Part shown: positions 28,460 to 42,433 of the stretch, piece after piece
How the letters are laid out: each line of letters begins with the position of its first letter
Numbering within the stretch: position 1 is the first letter of the stretch
DNA from: Kineococcus rubinsiae
GTDB taxonomy: Bacteria > Actinomycetota > Actinomycetes > Actinomycetales > Kineococcaceae
DNA length: 64,000 nucleotides
Direction of reading: 5' to 3'
NCBI RefSeq assembly: GCF_011839805.1
Contig: NZ_VWPY01000002.1
Span: 62,001-126,000, forward strand
Notes under the pieces: model-generated
The model's input: the letters and a program-made list of their open reading frames with translations, nothing else
Told to the model about the DNA's origin: nothing
Database searches by the model: none
Translations under genes and position numbers: made by a program

Positions 28460-29851
28460 GTGACCCGCACGCGCCGCCGCGCCCTGCTCGGCGCCGTCCT
28501 CGGCTGCGCCGCGCTGCTGCCGGCCCTCTCGGCCGCCGCGACGCCGACGCCGCTGGTGGCCCACCGCGGCTACGGCGCCGACCGCTACATCACGGCCTCG
28601 CTCCTGGAGGACCCCTCCCGCGACGTGGCCTACGTCGTGACCGGGCGGGACTTCCCCGACGGGCTGACCGCGGGGGCCCTCGCCGGGACCCCGGGCCGCA
28701 ACCTGTTCCTGACCCCGCACGACCAGCTGACGCCCGAGGTGCGCGCCGTCCTCGGCTACTACCGCAAGGTCGTCGTCGTCGGCGGGGAGAGCCCCGTCGG
28801 CCCCGACGTCATGACCTGGTTGCAGCGCAACACCCGTGCCGAGCTGACGCGGGTCGCCGGGGAGAACCGCTACGACACGGCCGCCCGGCTCTCGGCGCAG
28901 GAGTTCGCGCCCGGCGTCGCGGACGTCGTGGTCGCCACGGGTCGCACGTTCCCCGACGCCCTGGCGGGTTCCGCCGCGGCCGCGAAGGCGGGTGCCCCGC
29001 TCCTGCTGGTGGACGGCGGTTCCGTCCCCCAGAGCACCCGGGCGGAACTCGCGCGTCTGAGGCCCGGGAGGATCACCGTCCTCGGCGGTACCGGTGCGGT
29101 CCCCGACGACGTGCTGGCCGAACTGCGCTCCGCGACCACGGGAACCGTCACCCGCGTCGCCGGCACCGACCGCTACGCCACGGCCGTCGCCGTCAGCGCG
29201 GCGTTCTTCCCGACCGGTGCGCCGACCACCCAGTTCGTCTCGGGGACCAGCTGGCCCGACGCCGTGGCGGCGGGGGCGTTCGCCGGGCGCCGGCGCTCGC
29301 CCCTGCTGCTCACGCCGAAGGACTGCGTCCCGCAGGCGGTGAACCTCGAGGTCGAGCGGCTCGCCCCGAACTCGCTGCAGGCCATCGGCGGAGACGCCGT
29401 CTACTCCGTCGCCGCCGCCAAGCGGACCTCCTGCGGCAGCGACGTCCGCACCTACCTCGACGAGCTCCCCCCGCCCACGGGGAACGCCGCGCTGCGCGAC
29501 ACCCACGCCGTCATCGGCGGCGTGTTCTACCCGCGGTCGGTGGGTTTCGCGACGGACCCGCGGAACTCCGAGTACCGCACGTGGACCCTCGGCGGTTCCG
29601 CCGGGACCTTCACGGCCACGGCCGGCGTCGCCGACGGGACGACCTCGGGTCTCGCGGTCCACGTCGAGGTCGTCGGTGACGAGCGCCCCCTCGCGTCCTA
29701 CGACGTCGCGGCCGGGAAGCCCGCCGCGATCCGCGTCGACGTGCGCGGTGTCCAGCGCCTCACGCTCGTGACCACGTCCTCGGCGGTCACGGCCGCGTCG
29801 GGCGACCTGGACGCGGGCACCGTCCACTTCGGCGACGCCGGGCTGCGCTGA
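28460..29851 (+). CDS. Secreted CWB2 cell-wall-binding protein
   Basis: A 463-residue exported protein. GTG 28460 was chosen because AGGAGG lies six bases upstream and it gives a proper signal peptide (MTRTRRRALLGAVLGCAALLPALSAAA); the frame is open further upstream to 28379. Three cell-wall-binding repeat 2 units follow (each with RYxTA and FPDAL-type cores: GADRYITASLL, GENRYDTAARLS, GTDRYATAVAVS; FPDGLTAG, FPDALAGS, WPDAVAAG). The last 120 residues (AVIGGVFYPRSVGFA; FTATAGVADGTTSG) resemble an NPCBM carbohydrate-binding domain. It is the last gene of the pilM unit, hinting that it helps the pilus or cells bind wall glycans. Confidence 0.85.
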   Translation: MTRTRRRALLGAVLGCAALLPALSAAATPTPLVAHRGYGADRYITASLLEDPSRDVAYVVTGRDFPDGLTAGALAGTPGRNLFLTPHDQLTPEVRAVLGYYRKVVVVGGESPVGPDVMTWLQRNTRAELTRVAGENRYDTAARLSAQEFAPGVADVVVATGRTFPDALAGSAAAAKAGAPLLLVDGGSVPQSTRAELARLRPGRITVLGGTGAVPDDVLAELRSATTGTVTRVAGTDRYATAVAVSAAFFPTGAPTTQFVSGTSWPDAVAAGAFAGRRRSPLLLTPKDCVPQAVNLEVERLAPNSLQAIGGDAVYSVAAAKRTSCGSDVRTYLDELPPPTGNAALRDTHAVIGGVFYPRSVGFATDPRNSEYRTWTLGGSAGTFTATAGVADGTTSGLAVHVEVVGDERPLASYDVAAGKPAAIRVDVRGVQRLTLVTTSSAVTAASGDLDAGTVHFGDAGLR

Positions 29852-29866
29852 CGCGCTGACCGACCC

Positions 29867-29910
29867 GCACGCGAGGGCCCGCACCGGTGACGGTGCGGGC
29901 CCTCGTGCGT
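29867..29910 (+). terminator. Hairpin terminator closing the pilus locus
   Basis: A 14-bp perfect inner stem (29873-29886 with 29891-29904), four-base loop and an extended outer stem with one mismatch, starting 16 bases after the CWB2 gene stop. Confidence 0.85.
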
Positions 29911-29917
29911 CGCGGCC

Positions 29918-31552
<1,635 letters not shown>

Positions 31553-31603
31553 GCCGCGCAAGCCGGGGCCGCGCACGGCGACGGCCCGGCCTGCTGCCGC
31601 CGG

Positions 31604-31609
31604 TAGCAT
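31604..31609 (+). promoter_or_regulatory. Probable -10 box for efp-nusB
   Basis: TAGCAT lies 53 bases before the efp GTG and after the aroB stop. It is a good TANNNT hexamer in otherwise GC-only DNA. Confidence 0.45.
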
Positions 31610-31661
31610 GGGCGGGCCCGGCTGCCGCCGGCGCGACCAGCGAGACGGACTGAGAGACGAC

Positions 31662-32222
31662 GTGGCTTCGACGAACGACCTCAAGAACGGCACCGTGCTC
31701 AACCTCGACGGCAACCTCTGGTCGGTGGTCGAGTTCCAGCACGTGAAGCCCGGCAAGGGCGGTGCCTTCGTCCGGACGAAGCTGAAGAACGTCCTGTCCG
31801 GCAAGGTCGTCGACCGCACCTTCAACGCCGGCAGCAAGGTCGAGACGGCCACCGTGGACAAGCGGGACTTCCAGTACCTGTACCGCGACGGTGAGGACTT
31901 CGTCTTCATGGACTCCTCCACCTACGACCAGGTGATGGTCCCGCCCGCGACCGTGGGCGACGCCGCGAACTTCCTCCTGGAGAACCAGGACGTGATGATC
32001 GCGACGCACGAGAGCACCCCGCTGTACGTGGAGCTGCCGGCCTCGGTCGTGCTGGAGATCACCTACACCGAGCCGGGTCTGCAGGGTGACCGCTCCACGG
32101 GCGGCACCAAGCCCGCGACCGTCGAGACGGGCGCGGAGATCCAGGTCCCGCTGTTCCTCGAGCAGGGCACCAAGGTCAAGGTCGACACCCGCACCGGGGA
32201 CTACCTCGGTCGCGTGAGCTGA
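31662..32222 (+). CDS. efp: Translation elongation factor P
   Basis: A 186-residue three-domain tRNA-mimic that relieves ribosome stalling at polyproline. The KOW-like N domain carries the tip loop VKPGKGGAF with K32 at the modification position; the usual actinobacterial loop reads PGKGPA, so here Gly replaces the Pro after KG. Domains II and III follow at normal length ([50 protein letters not shown]). GTG 31662 starts the recognised [10 protein letters not shown] opening. nusB follows one base after the stop. Confidence 0.97.
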   Translation: MASTNDLKNGTVLNLDGNLWSVVEFQHVKPGKGGAFVRTKLKNVLSGKVVDRTFNAGSKVETATVDKRDFQYLYRDGEDFVFMDSSTYDQVMVPPATVGDAANFLLENQDVMIATHESTPLYVELPASVVLEITYTEPGLQGDRSTGGTKPATVETGAEIQVPLFLEQGTKVKVDTRTGDYLGRVS

Positions 32223-32223
32223 C

Positions 32224-32634
32224 GTGGCCGCCCGCCGCAAGGCCCGGCTGCGCGCCCTGGACGTCCTCTTCGAGGCCGACCAGCGCGCGATGGACCCGAT
32301 CGTCGTCCTGAAGGCCAAGATGGAGCGCGCGAACCCGCCCGTGGGCGAGTACGCCGTGACCGTCGTGGAGGGCGTGGTCGCCAACGCCGACCGCATCGAC
32401 GAGGTGCTGTCCACCTACTCGATGGGCTGGACCGTCGAGCGGATGCCGGCGGTGGACCGGGCGGCGCTGCGGATCGCGACGTGGGAGATCCTGCACGCCG
32501 AGGACGTCCCCGACCACGTCGCGATCAGCGAGGCGGTCGAGATCGTCCAGGAGCTGTCGACGGACGAGTCCCCGACGTTCGTGAACGGGCTGCTGGCCCG
32601 CATCGCCGAGCTCAAGGAGACCCTGCGCGCCTGA
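32224..32634 (+). CDS. nusB: Transcription antitermination factor NusB
   Basis: A 136-residue helical RNA-binding protein acting in rRNA antitermination. It shows the basic N-terminal helix (ARRKARLRALDVLFEADQR), PAVDRAALRIATWEIL and AISEAVEIVQELSTDESPTFVNGLLARI, the hallmark C-terminal segment. The GTG start follows the efp stop by one base, so the two are cotranscribed. A long hairpin closes the unit. Confidence 0.96.
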   Translation: MAARRKARLRALDVLFEADQRAMDPIVVLKAKMERANPPVGEYAVTVVEGVVANADRIDEVLSTYSMGWTVERMPAVDRAALRIATWEILHAEDVPDHVAISEAVEIVQELSTDESPTFVNGLLARIAELKETLRA

Positions 32635-32671
32635 GGGCGCTCAGCGTCGGTGACCGGTGCACGAGGCAGGA

Positions 32672-32729
32672 CGAACGACGAGAGGCCCCGCCCGCGGGAC
32701 GTTCCGCGGGCGGGGCCTCTCGTCGTTCG
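32672..32729. terminator. Bidirectional terminator between nusB and bldD
   Basis: A perfect 26-bp inverted repeat (32672-32697 with 32704-32729) with a six-base loop, placed between two convergent genes. Either strand forms an equally stable hairpin. Confidence 0.92.
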
Positions 32730-32739
32730 GGCGGGGCTG

Positions 32740-33234
32740 TCAGCCGTGTTCGACGGCCCTGCGGGCGTCGGCGTTCAGGACACCCCAGGCGATGAACTCG
32801 TCGCACAGGGTCGTGGCCGGCACGTCGTAGATGACGGCCAGCGTCCGGAGGTCGTCGGCGCGGATGCTGAGCACCCGGCCGTTGTAGTCGCCACGCTGCG
32901 ACTGGATCGTCTTCGCGTAGCGGTCGAGGGGCCCGGCCTTCTCGGCGGGCACCTCCTGGAGGCGCTCGAGGTCGAGCACGAGCCGCGGGGGCGGTTCGCT
33001 GCTGCCCTGCGGGGCGCCTTCGGGGAGCAGAGCCGAGACGGGGACTCCGTAGAAGTCCGCGAGCTCGGCCAGTCGCTGGACGGTCACTGCACGGTCGCCG
33101 CGCTCGTAGGAGCCCACGACGACGGCCTTCCACCGTCCCTCGGACTTCTCTTCGACGCCGTGCAGGGACAGCCCCTGTTGAGTACGGATGGCGCGCAGGC
33201 GCGATCCGAGTGCGCGGGAGTAGTCCGATGCCAT
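32740..33234 (-). CDS. bldD: Developmental regulator BldD (c-di-GMP-responsive)
   Basis: A 164-residue DNA-binding protein that in Streptomyces represses development genes when bound to tetrameric c-di-GMP. The N-terminal HTH (LGSRLRAIRTQQGLSLHGVEEKS; VVVGSYERGDRAVTVQRLAELADFYG) is nearly identical to the Streptomyces protein. The C-terminal domain retains the c-di-GMP signature RGD-x8-RxxD (QRGDYNGRVLSIRADD), all residues present. The ATG at 33234 has CCTCCC but no Shine-Dalgarno site upstream. A BldD-box-like palindrome lies 10-24 bases upstream, suggesting autoregulation. It is divergent from the pyr operon. Confidence 0.96.
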   Translation of the reverse strand: MASDYSRALGSRLRAIRTQQGLSLHGVEEKSEGRWKAVVVGSYERGDRAVTVQRLAELADFYGVPVSALLPEGAPQGSSEPPPRLVLDLERLQEVPAEKAGPLDRYAKTIQSQRGDYNGRVLSIRADDLRTLAVIYDVPATTLCDEFIAWGVLNADARRAVEHG

Positions 33235-33243
33235 GGGAGGATC

Positions 33244-33258
33244 GTCACGGAGCGTGAT
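33244..33258. promoter_or_regulatory. Probable BldD box upstream of bldD
   Basis: The 15-bp sequence from 33244 to 33258 fits the published BldD consensus (TNAC-NCWGN-GTNA pattern) with one mismatch. It overlaps the bldD promoter or leader, as expected for the autorepression known in Streptomyces. Inferred site. Confidence 0.5.
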
Positions 33259-33411
33259 GTCCCCCGTCAAGCTGACGGGCCGCATCTGGCCGGTTCGGTG
33301 CGAAGTCCCACCCGGTCGGCACGCCCTCCGCTACTCCGGGTGAGCGCTTGATCTCACAACGACAGATGTTCGGGGGTCTCGGCGCCTCCCGGAGGGCCCG
33401 AGCCGCTCCTG

Positions 33412-33417
33412 TAGTCT
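33412..33417 (+). promoter_or_regulatory. Probable -10 box of the pyr operon
   Basis: TAGTCT lies 84 bases before the pyrR GTG, leaving a leader of about 75 bases that contains the PyrR-binding hairpin. Confidence 0.45.
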
Positions 33418-33457
33418 CGCACCGCTGCCGCCGCTGGACGGTGTGCAGCGCCTGACG

Positions 33458-33494
33458 TCCTTTAAGGATCCGCCCTGTGAGGCGGGGAAGGAGG
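33458..33494 (+). promoter_or_regulatory. PyrR-binding leader hairpin covering the pyrR ribosome-binding site
   Basis: Upper stem CCGCC/GGCGG (33470-33474, 33481-33485) encloses CUGUGA, which fits the conserved CNGNGA hexaloop of PyrR sites. A lower stem pairs TCCTT (33458-33462) with AAGGA (33488-33492), which is part of the Shine-Dalgarno site AAGGAGG (33488-33494) six bases before GTG 33501. UMP-bound PyrR would therefore block translation, as reported for mycobacteria. Confidence 0.78.
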
Positions 33495-33500
33495 TCGCAC

Positions 33501-34097
33501 GTGAGTGCTGCCCGTGACCAGACGGCCGACCCCACGGCCGGCGGACGCGTCCTGCTCGAGGGCGCCGACATCCACCGGGCGCTGACCCGCATCGCGCACG
33601 AGCTGCTGGAGGCCAACAAGGGCCCCGCGGACCTGCTGCTGCTGGGCATCCCCACCCGCGGCGTCCCGCTCGCCCAGCGGCTCGCCCAGCGCCTCCTGGA
33701 GGTCGAGGGGACGGTGGTGCCCACCGGGTCGCTCGACGTGACGATGTACCGCGACGACCTGCGCCGTCACCCCACGCGCCCGCTGCTGCCGACGGAGCTG
33801 CCGCCCGAGGGCCTGGACGACAAGGTCGTGGTCCTCGTCGACGACGTCCTCTACTCGGGCCGGACCATCCGCGCCGCCCTCGACGCGCTGTCCGACCTCG
33901 GCCGGCCCCGCGCGGTGCGCCTCGCGGTCCTCGTCGACCGCGGCCACCGCGAGCTGCCGATCCGCGCCGACCACGTCGGCAAGAACCTGCCGACCTCGGC
34001 CGCGGAGCGCGTGAGCGTCCTGCTCGCCGAGCGCGACGGCCGGGACGCGGTCGTGCTGTCCTCCGCGCCGTCGACCGAGCCGGAGGCGCGCGCGTGA
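33501..34097 (+). CDS. pyrR: Bifunctional pyr operon regulator / uracil phosphoribosyltransferase PyrR
   Basis: A 198-residue PRTase-fold RNA-binding protein that represses the pyr operon when UMP is high and has weak uracil phosphoribosyltransferase activity. The PRPP loop [21 protein letters not shown] is intact, preceded by [19 protein letters not shown] and followed by [23 protein letters not shown], all characteristic. GTG 33501 is the start because AAGGAGG lies six bases upstream; GTG 33477 falls inside the regulatory hairpin loop. It overlaps pyrB by four bases. Confidence 0.96.
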   Translation: MSAARDQTADPTAGGRVLLEGADIHRALTRIAHELLEANKGPADLLLLGIPTRGVPLAQRLAQRLLEVEGTVVPTGSLDVTMYRDDLRRHPTRPLLPTELPPEGLDDKVVVLVDDVLYSGRTIRAALDALSDLGRPRAVRLAVLVDRGHRELPIRADHVGKNLPTSAAERVSVLLAERDGRDAVVLSSAPSTEPEARA

Positions 34098-35098
34098 ACC
34101 GCCACCTGCTCTCCGCCGCCGACCTCGACCGGGCCGAGGCCGTCGCCGTCCTCGACGTCAGCGAGGAGATGGCCGCGACCCAGCGCCGCGAGATCAAGAA
34201 GCTGCCCACGCTGCGGGGGCGCACGGTCGTCAACCTCTTCTTCGAGGACTCCACGCGGACCCGGACGTCGTTCGAGGCCGCCGCCAAGCGGCTGTCGGCC
34301 GACGTCATCAACTTCTCCGCGAAGGGCTCCAGCGTCTCCAAGGGCGAGAGCCTCAAGGACACCGCGCTGACGTTGGAGGCGATGGGCGCGGACGCCGTCG
34401 TCGTCCGGCACTGGGCCTCCGGCGCGCCGCACCGCCTCGCGCACGCCGGCTGGACGCGCGGCAGCGTCGTCAACGCGGGCGACGGCACCCACGAGCACCC
34501 CACGCAGGCCCTGCTGGACGCCTACACGATCCGGCGCCACCTGCGCCCGGCCGGCGGGGCGGGCCAGGGCGGCACGGGCCAGGACCTCGAGGGCGTGCGC
34601 GTCACGATCGTCGGCGACGTCCTGCACTCCCGCGTCGCGCGCTCCAACGTCCTGCTGCTGCACACCCTGGGTGCCGAGGTCACGCTCGTCGCCCCGCCGA
34701 CGCTGCTGCCCGTCGGGGTCGAGGCCTGGCCGTGCCGGGTCACCAACGACCTCGACGCGGCGCTGGCCGACGGGGCCCCCGACGCCGTGATGATGCTGCG
34801 CGTCCAGCGGGAGCGGATGGAGAGCGCGGGCGGCGGGTACTTCCCCTCGGCGCGCGAGTACACGCGCCGCTACGGCCTCGGCCGCAGCCGCCTCGCGCTG
34901 CTGCCCGGGCACACGATCGTCATGCACCCCGGCCCGATGAACCGCGGGCTGGAGATCTCCGCCGACGCGGCCGACAGCCCCCGCTCGACGATCGTCGAGC
35001 AGGTCGGCAACGGCGTCGCCGTCCGGATGGCCGTCCTGTACCTGCTCCTCGCGGGCGACGGCACCACCACCACGACCAGCACCGGAGGCCCCTCGTGA
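34094..35098 (+). CDS. pyrB: Aspartate carbamoyltransferase catalytic chain
   Basis: A 334-residue enzyme joining carbamoyl phosphate and aspartate in the second step of UMP synthesis. It shows the carbamoyl-phosphate motif [13 protein letters not shown], the 80s-loop region ([12 protein letters not shown]), [16 protein letters not shown], and [12 protein letters not shown] Gly-rich insertion ([17 protein letters not shown]) and a Thr-rich tail are peculiar to this protein. No pyrI regulatory subunit is present, as usual in actinobacteria. It overlaps both neighbours by GTGA. Confidence 0.97.
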   Translation: MNRHLLSAADLDRAEAVAVLDVSEEMAATQRREIKKLPTLRGRTVVNLFFEDSTRTRTSFEAAAKRLSADVINFSAKGSSVSKGESLKDTALTLEAMGADAVVVRHWASGAPHRLAHAGWTRGSVVNAGDGTHEHPTQALLDAYTIRRHLRPAGGAGQGGTGQDLEGVRVTIVGDVLHSRVARSNVLLLHTLGAEVTLVAPPTLLPVGVEAWPCRVTNDLDAALADGAPDAVMMLRVQRERMESAGGGYFPSAREYTRRYGLGRSRLALLPGHTIVMHPGPMNRGLEISADAADSPRSTIVEQVGNGVAVRMAVLYLLLAGDGTTTTTSTGGPS

Positions 35099-36393
35099 GC
35101 TCCACCCTCGTCACCGGCGCACGGGTCCTCGGCGGGGAGCCGACCGACCTGCTGCTGACCGACGGGCGCATCGCGGCCGTCGGGCCGGGCCTGTCCGCCG
35201 AGGGCGCGGAGGTCGTGGACGCCACGGGCCTCGTGGCCCTGCCCGGGCTCGTCGACCTGCACACCCACCTGCGCGAACCCGGCCGCGAGGACGCCGAGAC
35301 CGTCGAGACGGGCACGCAGGCCGCGGCGCGCGGTGGGTTCACGGCCGTGTTCGCGATGGCCAACACGTTCCCCGTCGCCGACACCGCGGGCGTCGTCGAG
35401 CAGGTCAAGCGCCTCGGCGACGAGGCCGGGTGGGCGGAGGTCCGCCCCGTCGGCGCCGTCACCGTGGGGCTCGCGGGCCGTCAGCTCGCCGAGCTCGGCG
35501 CGATGGCCGACTCCGCGGCCGGGGTCCGGGTGTTCTCCGACGACGGGCACTGCGTCTCCGACGCCGTGCTGATGCGCCGGGCGCTGGAGTACGTGAAGGC
35601 CTTCGACGGCGTGATCGCCCAGCACGCCCAGGAACCGCGGCTGACCGAGGACGCGCAGATGAACGAGGGGACCGTCTCGGCGGTCCTCGGCCTGCGGGGC
35701 TGGCCGAGCGTCGCGGAGGAGGCGGTCATCGCGCGCGACGTCCTGCTGGCCGACCACGTCGGCTCCCGCCTGCACGTCTGCCACGTCTCCACGGCGGGTT
35801 CGGTCGAGATCCTGCGCTGGGCCAAGGCGCGCGGCGTGCAGGTCACCGCGGAGGTCACCCCGCACCACCTGCTGCTGACCGACGAGCTGGCCCGCAGCTA
35901 CGACCCCGTCTACAAGGTGAACCCGCCGCTGCGCACGCAGGCCGACGTCGAGGCGGTCCGCGAGGGGCTGGCGGACGGCACGATCGACATCGTGGCCACC
36001 GACCACGCGCCGCACCCGCTGGAGGACAAGGACTGCGAGTGGGCCGCCGCGGCCATGGGCATGACGGGCCTGGAGACGGCGCTGTCCGTGGTCCAGCACG
36101 CCATGGTCGACACGGGCCTGCTGACCTGGGCGCAGGTCGCCGACCGGATGTCCGCGGCGCCCGCGCGCATCGGCCGGCTCGCGGGTCAGGGCGAGCCCCT
36201 GGCCCCCGGCAGCGCCGCGAACCTCGTCCTCGTCGACCCCGCGGCCCGCTGGACGGTCGACCCCGCGCAGATGGCCACGAGCGGCCGGAACTCGCCGTTC
36301 CGCGGCATGGACCTGCCCGGCCGGGTCGTCGCCACCGTGCTGCGCGGGCGACCGACCGTGCTCGACTCCCACCTCGTCAGGAGCACCCCGTGA
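35095..36393 (+). CDS. pyrC: Dihydroorotase
   Basis: A 432-residue class I zinc amidohydrolase that cyclises carbamoyl aspartate. The metal ligands are visible in [11 protein letters not shown], the later histidines in ICHVSTAG-like [11 protein letters not shown] and EVTPHHLLL, and the catalytic Asp in [12 protein letters not shown] 35095 was chosen for the pyrB overlap and the [14 protein letters not shown] opening. The next gene, a small membrane protein, starts by GTGA overlap. Confidence 0.97.
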   Translation: MSSTLVTGARVLGGEPTDLLLTDGRIAAVGPGLSAEGAEVVDATGLVALPGLVDLHTHLREPGREDAETVETGTQAAARGGFTAVFAMANTFPVADTAGVVEQVKRLGDEAGWAEVRPVGAVTVGLAGRQLAELGAMADSAAGVRVFSDDGHCVSDAVLMRRALEYVKAFDGVIAQHAQEPRLTEDAQMNEGTVSAVLGLRGWPSVAEEAVIARDVLLADHVGSRLHVCHVSTAGSVEILRWAKARGVQVTAEVTPHHLLLTDELARSYDPVYKVNPPLRTQADVEAVREGLADGTIDIVATDHAPHPLEDKDCEWAAAAMGMTGLETALSVVQHAMVDTGLLTWAQVADRMSAAPARIGRLAGQGEPLAPGSAANLVLVDPAARWTVDPAQMATSGRNSPFRGMDLPGRVVATVLRGRPTVLDSHLVRSTP

Positions 36394-36908
36394 AGTGGAT
36401 CGCCGTCGTCCTGCTGGTCATGGGGCTCATGATCCTGTGGCGGATGATGTTCTCCGGCTACCGCGGGCGCGCCAACCGGCAGAAGGCCCTGCCGCGCCCC
36501 GCCGGGGCGACGGACTGGAAGGCCATGACCGGTGCGGTGGAGGGGATCTTCATCTCCACCACCGACGCGGAGAACACCCTCGACCGGATCGCGGCGCACG
36601 GCCTCGGCACCCGCAGCGCGGTGCAGCTGGGGTTCGTCGACGGCGGCGTGGGGTTCCTGCGCCAGGGCGCCCGCTCCTTCGTCGTGCCGGCGGCCGACGT
36701 CGTCGGCGTCGGCCACGGGCCCGGCATGGTCGGCAAGTGGATGGGACGCAGCGACGGCATCGTCGTGCTGCGGTGGAAGCTCGGCGACCGCGTCGTCGAC
36801 ACGGGCGTGAAGCCCCGCCGCACCGCCGACGGGGACCGGTTCGCGCAGCAGGTGGAGGAACTCGTGCGCTCATCGCGCAGCAGGAGCACGACCGAGGGGG
36901 AGAAGTGA
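36390..36908 (+). CDS. PH-like-domain membrane protein between pyrC and carA
   Basis: A 172-residue protein with one N-terminal membrane helix ([22 protein letters not shown]) and a cytoplasmic beta-rich domain resembling bacterial PH-like folds ([43 protein letters not shown]). Proteins like this occupy the same place between pyrC and carA in many actinobacteria. Its function is unknown; retention inside the operon by overlaps on both sides (GTGA) suggests coordinated expression rather than a role in UMP synthesis. Confidence 0.85.
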   Translation: MKWIAVVLLVMGLMILWRMMFSGYRGRANRQKALPRPAGATDWKAMTGAVEGIFISTTDAENTLDRIAAHGLGTRSAVQLGFVDGGVGFLRQGARSFVVPAADVVGVGHGPGMVGKWMGRSDGIVVLRWKLGDRVVDTGVKPRRTADGDRFAQQVEELVRSSRSRSTTEGEK

Positions 36909-38127
36909 GCGGCGGACAGGAGTTGCCGGTGCGGGCGGTGCTGGTGCTCGAGGACGGCCGGACGTTCCGCGGCGAGGCGTACGGCGCCGTCGGGGAGACC
37001 GTCGGGGAGGCCGTGTTCTCGACCGGCATGACCGGGTACCAGGAGACGCTGACGGACCCGAGCTACCACCGGCAGGTCGTCGTCATGACCGCGCCGCACG
37101 TCGGGAACACCGGCTACAACGACGAGGACCAGGAGTCGCAGCGCATCTGGGTCGCCGGGTACGTCGTGCGCGACCCCGCGCGCGTCCCGTCGAGCTGGCG
37201 CTCGCGCCGCACGCTGGGCGAGGAGCTCGCGGCGCAGGGCGTCGTGGGCATCTCCGGCGTCGACACCCGCGCCCTGACCCGGCACCTGCGCGAGCGCGGC
37301 TCCATGCGCGCCGGGGTGTTCTCCGGCCCCGCCGCCGAGCGCTCCGCCGAGGAGCTCATGGCCGCCGTGCAGGGCGCGCCGGCCATGGCCGGCGCCGACC
37401 TCGCCGGTCAGGTCACCACGCAGCAGGCCTACACCGTGCCCGCGGTGGGGGAGCGGCGCTACTCGGTCGCGGCCCTCGACCTCGGCATCAAGTCGATGAC
37501 GCCGCAGCGCCTCGCCGAGCGCGGCGTGGAGGTCACGGTGCTGCCCGCGACGGCCACGCTCGAGGACGTGCTGAGCGCGGGCGCCGACGGCGGCGTGCCC
37601 GACGGGGTGTTCTTCTCCAACGGCCCGGGCGACCCCGCCGCGGCCGTGCACGAGATCGAGGTGCTGCAGGGCGTCCTGGAGCGCAGGGTGCCGTTCTTCG
37701 GCATCTGCTACGGCAACCAGCTGCTGGGCCGGGCCCTGGGCTACGGCACCTACAAGCTCAAGTACGGCCACCGCGGGATCAACCAGCCCGTCATGGACCT
37801 GACCACCCGCAAGGTCGAGGTGACGAGCCACAACCACGGGTTCGCCGTCGACGCCGTCGCGGGCGAGGTGCGGACCACGCCCTACGGCCGCGCCGAGGTC
37901 AGCCACGTCGGCCTCAACGACGGGGTGGTCGAGGGCCTGCGCTGCCTCGACGTCCCGGCGTTCTCCGTGCAGTACCACCCCGAGGCCGCGGCCGGGCCGC
38001 ACGACGCCGCGTACCTGTTCGACCGCTTCGTCGACCTGATGGACGGGGTGCCGACCACGGCCCTGGTCGACGACACCGGCGCTGTGGACACCACCGAGAA
38101 CCCCGCCGACTCGCAGAAGGACGCCTG

Positions 38128-38128
<1 letters not shown>
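36905..38128 (+). CDS. carA: Carbamoyl-phosphate synthase small (glutaminase) subunit
   Basis: A 407-residue class I glutamine amidotransferase subunit supplying ammonia to CarB. The N domain ([40 protein letters not shown]) precedes the amidotransferase domain with nucleophile Cys in [12 protein letters not shown] and the His-Glu pair in [15 protein letters not shown] 36905 overlaps the upstream stop; GTG 36929 with AGGAG before it is a second possible start. The stop overlaps the carB start. Confidence 0.96.
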
Positions 38129-41429
<3,301 letters not shown>

Positions 41430-41433
<4 letters not shown>

Positions 41434-42296
41434 GCCCCCGCTCCGGCGACGGGGCGGCCCGGTTCGGCGCGCGGCTGGCCGCGGCCTCGGCCGAGCACGG
41501 CCCGCTCTGCGCGGGCATCGACCCGCACGCCCCGCTGCTCGCGGCGTGGGGCCTGACCGACGACGCCGACGGCGTCGAGCGGTTCGGCCGCACGGTCGTC
41601 GAGGCGCTGGCGGGGCACGTGGCCGCGGTGAAGCCGCAGGTGGCGTTCTTCGAGCGCCACGGCTCGCGCGGGGTGGCCGCCCTGGAGCGGGTGCTCGCCG
41701 ACGCGCGGGCGGCCGGGCTGCTGACGGTCGTCGACGCCAAGCGCGGGGACATCGGCTCGACGATGGCCGCCTACGCAGACGCGTTCGCGGGGGACTCGCC
41801 GCTCGCGGGCGACGCCGTCACGGTGTCCCCGTTCCTGGGGTTCGAGTCGCTGCGCCCCCTGCTCGACGTCGCGGCGCAGCACGGGCGGGGCGTGTTCGTC
41901 TTGGCCCTGACGTCGAACCCCGAGGGCCCGGGCGTGCAGCACGCCGTGGCGGCCGACGGCCGCTCGGTCGCCCGGTCGATCGCCGAGGCCGCGGCCGCGG
42001 AGAACGCCGGTGCCACGCTGCTGGGCGACGTCGGCCTCGTCGTGGGCGCGACGGTCGGGGCGGCCGTCGCCGACCTCGGCCTCGACCTCGCGGCCGTCAA
42101 CGGGCCGCTCCTGGCCCCCGGGGTCGGGGCGCAGGGCGCGACGGCGCAGGACCTGCGGACGGTCTTCGGCGACGCCCGCCGGCTCGTCCTGGCCACCAGC
42201 TCGCGTGAGGTCCTGGGCGCGGGCCCCGACCCGCGGGCCCTGCTCGACGCGGCCCGCCGCACCGCCGACCAGGTCCGCGCGGCCCTCGCGGACTGA
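41430..42296 (+). CDS. pyrF: Orotidine-5'-phosphate decarboxylase (long type)
   Basis: A 288-residue TIM-barrel enzyme decarboxylating OMP to UMP. The active-site cluster [17 protein letters not shown] (Asp, Lys, Asp) is complete, with [12 protein letters not shown] and [10 protein letters not shown] typical of the longer, type 2 PyrF of actinobacteria. GTG 41430 overlaps the carB stop; GTG 41421 is possible. In many actinobacteria mihF and gmk follow directly; here a palindromic terminator ends the operon instead. Confidence 0.95.
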
Positions 42297-42304
42297 CCCA
42301 CCCT

Positions 42305-42339
42305 CCGTGATCATGCAGGTAGTCCCTGCATGATCACGG
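42305..42339 (+). terminator. Perfect palindrome terminator after pyrF (dispersed palindrome copy 2)
   Basis: Arms of 15 bp (42305-42319 and 42325-42339) are exact complements around a five-base loop, nine bases after the pyrF stop. The left arm CCGTGATCATGCAGG is identical to that at 2423, and loop length is the same. Confidence 0.85.
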
Positions 42340-42397
42340 TGGGCGGGGGACCGCGGGGGTGCCGCGCCGCGGCCTGACGCGCTCCGCGCCGTGGGGC

Positions 42398-42403
42398 TAG
42401 AGT
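42398..42403 (+). promoter_or_regulatory. Probable -10 box for the MFS gene
   Basis: TAGAGT lies about 170 bases before the MFS GTG, after the pyrF terminator. It leaves a long, structured untranslated leader. Confidence 0.5.
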
Positions 42404-42433
42404 CGCCGGAGCAAGCGAACCTCTGAGCACTCT

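Noticed and set aside
33340-33357. GTGA-N10-TCAC dyad in the bldD/pyrR gap as a BldD or other operator
   Set aside because: Half-sites are inverted relative to the BldD consensus and only four bases long; likely chance.
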